Below, one piece after another: positions 20,862 through 31,220 of a stretch of DNA of 39,280 bases; positions within the stretch are counted from its first letter, which is position 1; the number at the start of each line of letters is the position of its first letter. The translations under genes were made by a program, and so were the position numbers. The notes under the pieces are model-generated. The model made no database searches. It saw nothing but the letters and a program-made list of their open reading frames with translations, and had not been told where the DNA came from. This DNA is from Pinguiococcus pyrenoidosus (taxonomy: Eukaryota; Sar; Pinguiophyceae; Pinguiochrysidales; Pinguiochrysidaceae): the NCBI GenBank assembly GCA_019677205.1, contig JAAMXY010001424.1:1-39280 (forward strand), written 5' to 3'.

Positions 20862-21517
20862 ATGCCTACGGTGAAGGTGCTTATTCCGGAAGATGCTCAG
20901 ACTGGCAGTACCATAGAGGCGCCCCTTCCAGATGGCAGAGTCATTCTGCTGCACCTGCCCCAAGGCGCCATTCCTGGTGCGTTGCCAGCGGAGCTTCCGT
21001 TTCGTGGGCCTGGGAATCTTCAGTGGCTCATGGCAAGTTTCTGCCCCAATGGCGCACAGGCCAGCTGCTGGAGGTTCAGTACGATGAGTCCGCCTCCACA
21101 GTGCTGGAGCCCAGCAGTGTCGCGGTCGTGGAGCCCGTAGCGACGGCACAAGTGGTGAGCGAGAGAGATGCCATCCCCTTGATCCAAGCTCAGCCGCCGC
21201 GGGCGAATCATCCGGTGGGCGCGCCACCAGGTCAGGGAGCCTTCTTTCTGGCTCTGCGATTCAAAGTAGTCCGCTTCTGGTTGTGCTGATGGTGCTGATG
21301 AGATCTTGGCTTGTCGGCAGGTGGACGCTATGCCTTGGTGAAATACTTTGGGGTGAGCTCTTGCTGCTGTGCGCTGATCACGTTTGGCCTTCCGTGTTGC
21401 TGCCCCTGTGATGGTGTGCATGTGTACATCGCCCCCAATGGCCAGTACTACACGCCTCAAGGCCAGCCGCGCGATCGCCCGTTCATGGCAAGGGAAGGTG
21501 GCCCGAACATCTGCTGA
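20862..21517 (+). CDS. Small Cys-tail membrane protein A, unknown function
   Basis: Model: exons 20862-20976, 21060-21230, 21321-21517; introns of 83 and 90 nt; 160 residues. Both introns fall in phase 1 inside a Gly codon. The N-terminal module (about 1-45) reads VKVLIPEDAQTGSTIEAPLPDGR and then a PQGA-PG turn, followed by LLEVQYDESA; it looks like a small beta unit. A Pro/Ala/Val-rich linker follows. The C-terminus has a short hydrophobic Cys-rich segment (SSCCCALITFGLPCCCPCDG) and then VHVYIAPNGQYYTPQG. The same plan recurs at 31221-32072. I do not recognise a named family. The Cys cluster could be palmitoylated or bind metal. Confidence 0.75.
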
Positions 21518-21533
21518 GCGTTCGGGGGTTGAA

Positions 21534-21593
21534 GTGGAGGAAGCGTCGGTGGAGGAAGCGTCGATGGAGGAAGAGTTGGTGTAGGAAGAGTTG
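21534..21593. repeat. 15-bp tandem repeat just after Cys-tail protein A
   Basis: Four 15-bp units, GTGGAGGAAGCGTCG and variants, begin 16 bp after the stop codon. The unit is a multiple of three and one frame would read VEEAS repeats, but that frame is not joined to a gene that I can identify. Probably 3' UTR. Confidence 0.8.
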
Positions 21594-21792
21594 GTGTACA
21601 CGTGTCTAGTTCGGCGACGCCCTAGCGTAGAGGCTTGAAGACAAACAAACGAGCTTTGAAAAACTTGAAAGCGATACTCTCACATTCGGACTCTACAATG
21701 AGGAGGGTGCGAAACCCTCCTCAAGCACAGATGTGACTTGACGGCATCGTTAAGGAATGACAGTATGCCCCAAAATTCTCGTCTTCGCTGCC

Positions 21793-24700
21793 TTAGCGAA
21801 GATCAGGAATGACCCCTCCATTCGCGAAGGGATCGTCGTCGTCAAAATTTTGATCGCCGGTGCGCGAAGCATGTGCGTCCTGGGCGGGAGACATGTGTTC
21901 CTGAAGGAAGCAATGCGATAAGCACGGCGCTTCATCGCTGCCCGGCGGGGGGAGGAGGGGCATCTGAGAGCGTACCTCTATTTCTGGATACTCTTGATTG
22001 CTGAGAAGGCGCGTGATGTGGTCAGGATTGATCCGAAGGGACTCCGCGGGAGCTGCCGGGTCATCTTCTTGCGGCGTCGTTCTCATCGCTTCGAACTCGC
22101 GCATCCTCGCGTCGAGGTCGGGGTCGACGGACTGCTCCGAGAACCTGTTGGTGCTGCCTCGGTCGTCGTCGGTACCAAAGGTGTCGACGGTGAAGTTCCC
22201 GGAGTCTGTGTTCGCCCGCAGCCTCATTTCGTGAATTCGAGATGATCTGCGCGAGAAGAGCAGACGTAAGCCCGCCGAAATGTCCCGATCGCGATCCCGA
22301 TCGCGATTGCGAATCTCGATAGAATAAGTCGCCGAGCCGACGCTTACCTGAGAAGCGTCTGCAAATCATGACTCCCAACACCCTGCCTGCCCCCAGCGAC
22401 CTGAGCATTCTCGTCCTCAACCTTGCTCGCTTGTGCGACGCGACGGCCCGCGTCAACTCCAACGGATCCATCTTCGCGGCTTGCTCTCGTCGGATCTTCA
22501 ACCTCTTCTTGCGTGCTTGCCAGCGCGATGCCCGCAACAGCAGCAGCGATGCTTTCTCGCTCCGAGTACATTTGCTTCTCTTCCTCCTCTATCTCCTGCT
22601 CCTCCTCCTCCTCCTCTTCTGGATGCGAAGGTGCCACGGTGGCGGTGTCCGTGGACTTCGCGCAATCCCATTGAGACGCTCCGGCGTAGGAGGACTCCCG
22701 CATCAGCGCCTCCCGCGCGATCGCCGAGGTGTGTGACAGTCTCCGAGACGCGGTACCACCGCCGTACGAGCTTCTCTCATCGGCTCGTACTTCGATACGC
22801 TGACTGGGGATATGCCGAACGGGATACTCACTCAGCGGAATCTTCTCTTCTTCCTCCTCCTCTTCCTTCTCGCGACCGGACGGATCGTTGCGGAAGTACT
22901 CCACCTTGTCACCCGCCAGGGAACCTGGCGATGGAGAGGGCGCGGCAACGCTCTTCGCTTCGTCGCCCTCGTGGCCACTGTTCGAATCGCTGTACCGGGT
23001 GGCGGAGTTGGCCAAGGGATCGACGTAAGTGCGATCTGCGGTCGCGGACGCCTTGCGCTCGCTGACGAAGGAGGTTGGTGACTGCGCGAGGGAGGAGCCT
23101 GACATGTGTTCGTCCACGGCAGAGCCCGTCTCCCACATCATCTTATCTTCCGCCGGACCAACGCTGCTGGGTTTCTTCATCGACGGCATGCGGAAGAACG
23201 ACCTTGAAGGCGGGCCATCGCGACCGATCTCGCTCGGCGAGACGCGGCTCCGATGCGATGCCAAGTCTCTCCCTGACTGGACCCGGCGAAGCGCCTGCAT
23301 CGCCTCGGCTGGACTGACCAGGGGCTGCTTTTGCCTGCCTGCCCGTCCGTGCTTCTTTCCGCGAGACTTGGCTCGGTCCCGGATACTTGTCGAGGCCACC
23401 GACGACTCGGCCGACAGCTCCGATTCTGGCTCTGAAGGCCTGCGCCCAAGTGATCTCGGGCTGGTGCTGCCTCCTCGGAGGTCCTGGATGGTTCGGAATG
23501 CATCTGCGTTGCTCACGATTGGACGGACGAGTTTCCGATGCGGGCTCGTTCCCATGCCGTCGCTCTTGGAGCGGAGGCGCTCTCCTTTCGGGAGCCCGCG
23601 ACTCTTGGAGCGCGCGAGGTGGGAAGGCGACGCCGCTGACGAGTAGGCATCGAGAGAAGACGGCAACGTCCGCTGCCGCACCAGCTGGCTCTTGAACTTC
23701 GTCGGCGAGGAGCCCAGGAAGTCGCCGTATTTCATCGAGTTCTCGTGCACGCGAACTTGCCGACCTGGCTCGCTGTGAGGGCTGTTCGGTCCATCGGCGT
23801 CGTAGGAGAAGCGCTCTGGGTCGTAGCGATAGGTGTATCCACCCCGCTGAAGCTCGTCCAGGCTGTGGTCGACATCGCTTCGTGGGGAGCTCATTTGATG
23901 CGGGATGCCACCCCAGTCCTCCTGCTCCATCTGCGCAAGATGCTCGGGGTCGATCTCGCCACTGCTGTTCACGACGTAGGGGTTGTGCTCCAAATACAAG
24001 ACTTCGTCTCGCTGCTTCCAGACATCCATCGTCTCGTCGCCGGAGGACCGGAGTGAGTCCGGGCTGCGGATCCTGGTACTATTCCGGTCGATGTGAGCAG
24101 GCGACGACGTCAGAGAGGAAGACCCTTCCCCACTGCTGTCCGCAAACCGCAGCGGTGCCTGCAGCGGCGGCAGATCACCGTCCGACGTTCCCGCGAACTT
24201 CTTGTGTGCAGTCCAAGCTCGATCGAGCGTGGCGTCTTCCTTCTTGGTAGCTTTCCGGCGATAGTAGACGTTCCCGGCCACGGCAAGAATCAGGCCCAGG
24301 CCCAGGGCGATGCCGACGATGCTGCCCACATTCAAGGACTCCGCATCGCTCTGGGCCGGATCATTCTGACCTCCTGTCTCTCCTTCTTCGTACTGCGTTG
24401 GGAACATGGAAGGGAGCGCCGTGGGCGCGTCAGAAAAGTGGACTTGGTTCCCCCACTGCTTCGGCGCAATCGATGTTCGAAACCGCAGGAAGGTGGTCTT
24501 GGAGCCGTCGCTAAACGCCGCGTTGCCGTCAGCTGCGGCTTCCAGACTCAGCGCCGTCGAGAACACTTCAAGCTCGATCGACTCCGGAGCTTGGAGGCGT
24601 CGGGCCGTGCGCAAGCGGCGCCCGATCGTCACCTCCGGATCCGGATCAAAGTCGGTGGGAATCGCGAAGCCGTAGGCAAAGTCCACGGCGTAGGTGAAGT

Positions 24701-27700
24701 TCTCCGCGCGCCCGAGATAGCTGGCCTGCACCACGCCTCCGGCGCCGCACGTGATGTTGAGCTCAAGGACCTCGTAGTCCATCGCCAGCTCGGATGCTGC
24801 CAGGGTCTCGATGGTCGTGTGGAAGATGTCAACGAGCTCGGTCTCCTGCCCGCTGCAGTGGTCGCCGCCCGAAGCGAGAGACGCATCCGAGTTGGTCATC
24901 TCAACGAAGCCGAACACGAGCACACTGGCTTCGGTAGTTGGGGCAGCCGACGGCTGCGGCGTCAGCGGCAGCGTCGGCGGCGCGATCGAGGGCCTGGCAC
25001 TCGGTACTTGGCTGGCGATCTCGCCTTCAATCGTCGTTGGTGGAGCCGAGTCCGCCGGCGCCGCTGACGGACGGGGCGCTTCCGTTGGCCCGACGCTGGG
25101 CGGCAGGGAAGGTGAGCTACTCGGCGCACCCGTGGTAATGCAGACGTCCGCCTCGCACTTCGCACCAGCACAGTCGTCGTCCAGGATGCATGCCTGCCCG
25201 ATCCCGCAGCCGGGGCAGTCTAGCCCGCCGCAGTCGACGTCGGTCTCGTCGCCATCCATGATGGCGTTTCGGCAGCTCTCCAGGGAGGGTGCCGAGCTCG
25301 GCGCTCCTGTTGGGCTCCAGGACGGAGCGCGCGATGACGGAGCAGCACTCGGCTGGGCACTGCTGCGCACCGACGGGCCGGACGTCGGAGTCACGCTGGG
25401 AAGCGACGTCGGACCATTCGACGGATTCATCGACGGGCCAAAGGTGGGGACCGTGGATGGCTCCGAGGTTGGCCTCAACGACAACGTCGGAACCGTAGAA
25501 GGCAACATCGTCGGTGAGACCGTCGGCGACTTCGTCGGCTGCTGCGTCGGCTGCCTGGTCGGCTTCCGCGTTGGCTGCTGCGTCGGACGCCGTGTGATTC
25601 TCGTCGGGCGGTTGCTCGGAGCGACGCTTGGGAACAGAGACGGCGCGGACGTGCCGCAGAGGCCGTATCCAAACTCGCCGAGACCGTCAAGGCAGGCCTC
25701 CGAGTAGCAGTCCGCGTCCACCAGGCATTGTTGGCCGTCCCAGCAAGGGTCGCACGGCCCGCCACAGTCGACGTCCGTCTCGGCTCCGGACCGGCGCCCG
25801 TCGAAGCACTGCGGCAGCGACGGCGCCAGCGACGGCTCCGCCGACGGAACGTTGCTCCTGGCGAGCGTCGGTTCTGAGCTCGGCGGGACGCTTGGAGGCG
25901 TCGACGCCTCTGGCGTTGGCACGATGGACGGAGCCGGGCTCGGGTGGCTCGTGGGCGTCGAACTTGCAAACAGGGTGGGACCCTGGCTGGGCGATTCAGA
26001 CGGGCTGGCGCTCGGTGGCGAAGAAGGGACTTTGCTAGGCACCAGCGAGGGCACCCTCGACGGGCTGCTGCTCGGACCGATACTCGGCGCAAGCGAAGGC
26101 CACAGAGTGGGGCTCGACGTGTCGCAGATCCCGAGGCCGGCGATGCACGAGTTGGAGACGCAGTCGTCGTCGGTGAAGCAGCCGCGCCCCGCGTCGCACT
26201 TCGGACACGGCCCGCCGCAGTCGATATCAGACTCGCCGCTGCTCTGCACGCCGTCCGCACAGTCGTGACGCGTTGGCGCGGCAGACGGCTCTACGGACGG
26301 GATGCCGGTCGGCGGGGCAGACGGTGCCGAGGAGGGCACTTCTGTCGGAGTCGCCGTCGGCAAGTCCGTGGGCATGATCGAGGGGGCCACCGTCGGTATC
26401 TCGCTCGGCGAGCTTGACGGCTCCGTCGTCGGGATGCCAGTCGGCCATGCCGTTGGCCGTCCCGTCGGTGCCACCGACGGGTGTGCCGTCGGAATCCACG
26501 TCGGGTTCACACTTGGTGTCGACGTCGGCGCGATTGATGGCGCGATGCTCGGAGCGTTCGATGGCGCGGTTGACGGCGTTGACGTCGGCCTCGTCGTCGG
26601 TCGTGTAGACGGCGCCGAAGTTGGTCGAATGGAAGGCGCAACCGACGGACCTACCGTCGGCACGATGGACGGTACCAGCGTCGGTCCCTCCGTCGGCGAC
26701 GGCGTGGGCGGGCCAGTCGGATCCCGCGACGGTGTCGACGATGGCCTCGCAGTCGGCGCAACGCTGGGAAGGGATGTCGGCGTAGCCGAGGGCGTCGAGG
26801 TCGGGAGGGCCGTCGGCACGGCCGAAGGATGCGCGGTCGGGAGCGCACTTGGCACGACGCTCGGCGCACTCGTTGGTCCCGTGGAGGGAGCGACGCTCGG
26901 ACTTGACGAAGGCCGCCAGGTCGGTGCTCCACTGGGCTTGCCACTCGGGACCACGGTCGGTAGGGCACTTGGCAGCTGCGACGGCTGATCCGTCGGCGCC
27001 GCGGAAGGCACCGAGGTGGGCAAGGCGCTGGGCATCACGCTTGGCCTTCCCGTGGGCGCCAAGCTTGGCACGTGCGAAGGCTGCGACGACGGCGCGCTCG
27101 TCGGCGAATCCGTGGGCGCCGTTGACGGAGCTTGGCTCGGCAGGTGGCTCGGCGCTTCGCTCGGCGCTGCGGAAGGGGTCCACGACGGATTCACGCTGGG
27201 CACGCCAGTCGGTCCAATCGTCGGCATTCCGGTGGGCACCCATGTGGGCGCCACGGACGGTGCGTTGGTTGGCAGCTCCGACGGCGGAGTGCTTTCCACG
27301 ACCGTGGGCGGGCGTGTCGGCATGAACGACGCCGTCGGATCCGACGACGGCGCCGAAGTGGGCAGTGCCGACGGCACGCTGGTGGGCGCCACGGATGGCG
27401 TCATCGTCGGCGTCTGCGACGGCGCCAGCGACGTGACGCTGAAGAAGATGAAGCAGAAGTGCCCGCCCTGGTTCGACCCGTGCGCCGCGAAGGGGTTGGT
27501 GCTCTGGTGGGTGTAGCAGCCGAGCTCTCCGTTGGACAAGATGAGCTCGCAGGCGTAGACGCTGGGCACGGAGAGGCACCAGTCGATGCAGTCGGCCTCG
27601 GGGATGCCCGAGCTGTTGGCCAGCATGGTGACGTTGTTGTTCACGTCGACGTCTCGGTCCGACACGCACCAGCCCTGGTACTTGTTGTACACGGCGTTGC

Positions 27701-27959
27701 CGCTGATGAAGCTGGCGTCCGTGCTGAGCCCGCCGCCGCCTTCGCTGCCATCGTACACCTGCAGCACGGGTCTTCTCGTGGGCGCCGCCGACACCGCCAC
27801 GGTGGGCACGGAGAGCCGGCGGTGCTGCTCCTGCCACGCCACCTCCTCGTCGTAGGCCGGCGGCTCCCACGCCAGGGCGTTGGCCGTCCGGTCCCGTCGC
27901 GCTGCCGCTGCCGCGGCCACGGCCAGGCAGGCGCTCAGGATGGCGACGGTCGTTCTCAT
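21793..27959 (-). CDS. Giant Pro-Ser/Thr-repeat type I membrane protein with Cys modules
   Basis: Model: exon 1 22348-27959 and exon 2 21793-22246; 101-nt intron, donor GTAAGC, phase 2; 2,021 residues. Order: signal peptide (about 1-20); an N-terminal Cys-containing domain (about 85-165, with WCVSD and DCIDWCL, PAN/Apple-like in appearance); about 380 residues of repeats such as PSVAPT and PSALPT; then three copies of a Cys module (starting about 564, 718 and 895) with the core ETDVDCGG-C-C and DDDC, separated by more Pro/Ser/Thr repeat; a globular domain (about 1015-1195); one transmembrane helix (about 1210-1235, GSIVGIALGLGLILAVAGN); and a cytoplasmic tail of about 780 Ser-, Glu- and Arg-rich residues. 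The repeat should be heavily O-glycosylated and possibly proline-hydroxylated. Such repeats are typical of diatom and other stramenopile surface proteins. Likely adhesive or cell-covering role; no enzyme domain seen. Confidence 0.86.
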
Positions 27960-29001
27960 GGTGGCGGCGAGGGGCGGGGTTACTGCAGCGGCTGCATGAC
28001 TACGGCTGTCATCTCGGGGCCTCCGTTTTCATGCAACTGCCTTTGAAAAGGGAGACACTGCTCCTGCGGCGGCGCTGGCCAAGCGGAACTCGAAAGGCGC
28101 TGTGGTCGCCGTTCGTCGTTCAGCTCCCAGAAGCCTCCCTGGTGCCAGTGCAGCCTTGTACGCCCGTTCACACCGCCGCAGACGGCCGTGTGGCGCCGAA
28201 GAATACGGAGAAAACGCCGCGGATCGCTGAGGGGATCGTTCGTTGGAGGCTGCCGTCTTGGAAACCAAATTCTGAGACATATCAAAAGCGTTTCAGCAGC
28301 AAAAGTAAATATGAATCAAATTGCTGAGGAGGAATGTGAGAAGACGTTGAGGGCAAAAACGTATACTCATAAAATCCTGTTGCAGGAACGAATCCGAAAC
28401 GGTCGGAGTTTCCTCTGGCTTTCCTCCCTTATTGGGTGGGAATTCATGTTTCCGACCAGTGAATTTTTGCAACTTCCGATAAACGCCACTCCATTGGATG
28501 CAGAATGGAATTCTGAATACGCCGATCGCACCGTTGAGGTGGGGAACAGGCAATCGCCAGGCTTCCAAACCCCAAAGCAGAAAGGGGGGCCAGCCAACGC
28601 GTCAGAATGAATACTCGTGACGTCATTAATTCGCTTTGCTCTTTACGCATTCTATTTGCGGGGCTTCCGAAGCTTCCATCGCGACGCCCGTCTGTCACCT
28701 TCTGGGGCGGAAGCAGCCAGTCGCATCCGTGCCCGAGTAACTACTCCGATTTCTTTGTGGTCAGGCACTCTGGTGATGCCCAGCGCCGTCACTCTTGAGG
28801 TAGCTTCAACAACGCCTGAGCGCCGCCGAAAGCCTGACGCAAGTCGTGGCGCCGCGGTGGCTGGTGGGACTGTTGCTTGGCGCGCCATCGTCGTCGGTGA
28901 CACGGCACTTCCATGACGCACATGCATGAGCAAGGCAGGCGTTGGCAAAGCGAAAAGCGCCAGCCAGTCCGCCACACGCGCGCCACGTGGATGTGTTGGC
29001 C

Positions 29002-29072
29002 CAAGCAAGCAATGACCGTCACCAAGCAAGCAATGACCGTCACCAAGCAAGCAATGACAGTCACCAAGCAAG
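29002..29072. repeat. 21-bp tandem repeat, three copies plus partial
   Basis: The unit CAAGCAAGCAATGACCGTCA plus one C repeats at 29002, 29023 and 29044 with one substitution in the third copy, then breaks off after the first nine bases. It ends about 125 bp before the uridine kinase-like 1 ATG. Confidence 0.92.
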
Positions 29073-29076
29073 CCAA

Positions 29077-29101
29077 GAACCCGAGAACCCGAGAACCCGA
29101 G
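29077..29101. repeat. 8-bp tandem repeat, AGAACCCG unit
   Basis: Three copies of GAACCCGA/AGAACCCG directly follow the 21-bp array. Confidence 0.88.
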
Positions 29102-29197
29102 CGGACTTCGGCGATCGGGTATTCGTCTGATCTTCGTTTTCGATACCCTGGTGTTTCCATGATATTTCCCCTGTCCTATGGTTGCACAACTTGAACC

Positions 29198-30363
29198 ATG
29201 CGAACGCGGTGGTTTGGGCGCCTTTTTCGGCAAGAAAGACTCGCGATGGCGGATCGCCGGGAGGTCCTGTCCTTCGTCCTCGGCTGTGGTACTATGGGCG
29301 TCGCAGCAACCATGGCGTTCGCCGCATATCAGCTGTGGCTTCAGCGCCAGGCGCTCTCACAAGAGGTGAGACAGGTTCTCTTGCGAATCTTGCCGCGCGT
29401 GTACCTCGCAAGCGTTGCTCACGATGCTTCCTTGTGTCAAAGCTGGAGTCGCTGAAGAGAGGGACGTCCAGAAGCGGCTCTGGCGGCTCGCGACTACAGC
29501 ATCCGGCGCTCAGGCTGTCCGGCGGGGATCTCGAGACGTCGACGCTGCCACCGCCGCGCACCGCTGGGGAGGTGATGCGGCAGCAGACGGCCACCAAGGA
29601 CAGGAAGGATGTGCCCAGGCTCACGCTGGAGCAGGCCGAGGACCAGGTGTCCGAGTTCAAGCCCATGGCGGACTGCATTTCCAAGAGCCTGGACAAGACG
29701 CTCGGCGGTTACGGGGTGAAGCCCGTCGTGGTGGCGATTGCGGGGGGCTCCGGCAGTGGCAAGACCACCTTGGCGAGTGCGATCTTTGACGAGCTGGGCG
29801 AGGACCACATCACGTTCATTGGGCACGGGAACTACTACCGGGACCTCGGCCACTTGCCGGAGGAGGAGCGGGAGCATCAGAACTTCGACCATCCGGACGC
29901 GCTGGAGACGGATTTGCTGTACGAGCACATTCTGCGCCTCACCCGCGGCGAGAGCGTCGAGCTGCCGACGTATGATTTCCAGTCGCACAGGCGGATGACC
30001 GGGCCCGGGTCGACCATCTCCGCCACGCCACGGCCCATCGTTCTCGTTGAAGGCGTCTTGGTTTTCACGCACGCGTCGCTTTTGGAGCTGTTTGACATCA
30101 AGATCTTTGTCGACACGGATGCGGACACGCGCTTCATCCGGAGGATGCTGCGCGACGTCCGGGAGCGGGGCCGCTCGGTCAGTAGCGTGGTGGACCAGTA
30201 CCTCAGCTTCGTCCGACCGATGCACATCAAGTTCGTGGAACCGTCGAAGCGCGAGGCGGACATCATCGTGCCCGTCGGCTTGAACTCGGTAGCCCTAGAT
30301 TTACTGATCTCGCGACTGCGGGTGGCGATCTCAGATCATGACCGCGCCTTGAGAGCGAGATAA
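29198..30363 (+). CDS. Membrane-anchored uridine kinase-like protein 1, catalytic Asp replaced by Gly
   Basis: Uridine kinase makes UMP from uridine and ATP in pyrimidine salvage. Model: exon 1 29198-29365 and exon 2 29443-30363; 77-nt intron, phase 0; 362 residues. Exon 1 gives a basic start and one hydrophobic segment (about residues 24-46), unlike the usual soluble enzyme. The kinase domain has the P-loop GGSGSGKTT, NFDHPDALETDL, PTYDFQSH, the RPIVLVEGVLVF strand, FVDTDADTRFIRR with DVRERGRS, and READIIVPVG. At the position of the catalytic base (Asp62 of human UCK2, in SQDSFY) the sequence is GHGNYY: Gly, codon GGG near 29827. The paralogue at 36041 has SHDNYY there. All other motifs look intact, so the protein may bind nucleotides without being a normal kinase. 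There is no uracil phosphoribosyltransferase domain. Confidence 0.88.
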
Positions 30364-31220
30364 GGAGGTGAAGGCGGCTCTCTTTCTGGTGACGCCGAGG
30401 ACTCGTCAACAGAGCCGAGAAGAGAACGTGTGTGCTGCGCTGTGCTGGAGAAGGAAATACAGAGCATCGAGAAGGAAATGCAGAGCATGGAGAAGGAAAT
30501 ACAGAGCATGGCAAGAGACAGGGCGGACAGCATCCTTGGTTCCGCAATTGTTTCTGTGTGTCGGTTTCCGCTCCCTCCCGAGCTTTGGGGGAAGGTGCCG
30601 AGCATGCTTCCCTCGCTTCGCTCGCTGGCAGTTCGGAAAGACCTCCTCAGCAGCAAGAAGCTCACGCGTTGATCTCGTCATGGGTCAACACCAGCAGCGC
30701 TGCTCAGTGGCATCGTCTCTGTGCGGCGCAGGCATCCGAAGAGAGTCCCGGCCGAGCGCGCAAGCAGCAGCGCTGGTGAGGGGCATTTTGGGTCTTCGTC
30801 GCAGTCATTGGAAGAACCAGGCGAGGCAAGTTCCTCAGAAGGCTTGGAACCCTCGAGAAACTCGTCGATTCCCAACAGCTCATCCATCTCCCTCACTCTA
30901 TGGAGGAACTGAAACTGAAACTACCACATGGATAACGTCCGAGGCGTCATCCTTCAGCGCCTTTACCTCGCCACGCCCCTTCCGTTTCATCAGTGCCCGA
31001 TAATCCTGTAATGGAGCCATATATAATTTAAATACTATTCTTTCTGCATCCAGACCACGCGCACCATTGGCCGCCGCGGTGCAGAATCGAAGCCTCTGAT
31101 CCTTCTTTACAGCGCCCGGATTGGCGCAGCTCCGACAACTTCGACCCTTCCTTTGCGCCGCCCGGCAGCGCCTCCTCGCTTCCCTCGTCCCGCTCCACGA
31201 GCGCCGATAGACTGCCCGAC
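30364..31220. other. Intergenic region between uridine kinase-like 1 and Cys-tail protein B
   Basis: These 857 bp contain a 21-bp tandem repeat (30448-30511) and an AT-rich patch near 31016-31050. A minus-strand ATG frame of 72 codons (30678-30896, acidic start MREMDELLGIDEF) is open, but I see no family match or splice partner, so I do not call it a gene. Confidence 0.45.
30448..30511. repeat. 21-bp tandem repeat, three copies
   Basis: GAGAAGGAAATACAGAGCAT plus one base repeats three times with two or three substitutions, starting 85 bp after the stop of uridine kinase-like 1. In one plus frame it reads as IEKEMQS heptads; that frame has no ATG start. Most simply a 3' UTR repeat. Confidence 0.9.

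Larger units (their letters stand above)
27960..29197. promoter_or_regulatory. Divergent intergenic region between repeat protein and uridine kinase-like 1
   Basis: These 1,238 bp have an AT-richer part (about 28255-28470) with an ATTGG box at 28493, a 21-bp tandem array (29002-29072) and an 8-bp array (29077-29101), both close to the kinase start. No coding sequence with conserved features was found. Confidence 0.45.

Noticed and set aside
26227-27870. Long antisense and alternate-frame open frames across the Pro/Ser/Thr repeat
   Set aside because: The GC-rich hexad repeat lacks stops in several frames. Only one frame gives a signal peptide, Cys modules and a transmembrane helix.
29002-29101. 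CRISPR-like direct repeats
   Set aside because: Copies are contiguous with no unique spacers, there are only three, and the genome is eukaryotic.
30430-30672. Possible coiled-coil peptide of heptads from the 21-bp repeat
   Set aside because: No ATG, no splice partner and no family match. It follows directly after a complete gene and is better read as a 3' UTR repeat.
30678-30896. Minus-strand 72-codon frame starting MREMDELLGIDEF
   Set aside because: It has an ATG and acidic composition but no recognisable domain, no splice continuation and no conservation that I can judge.
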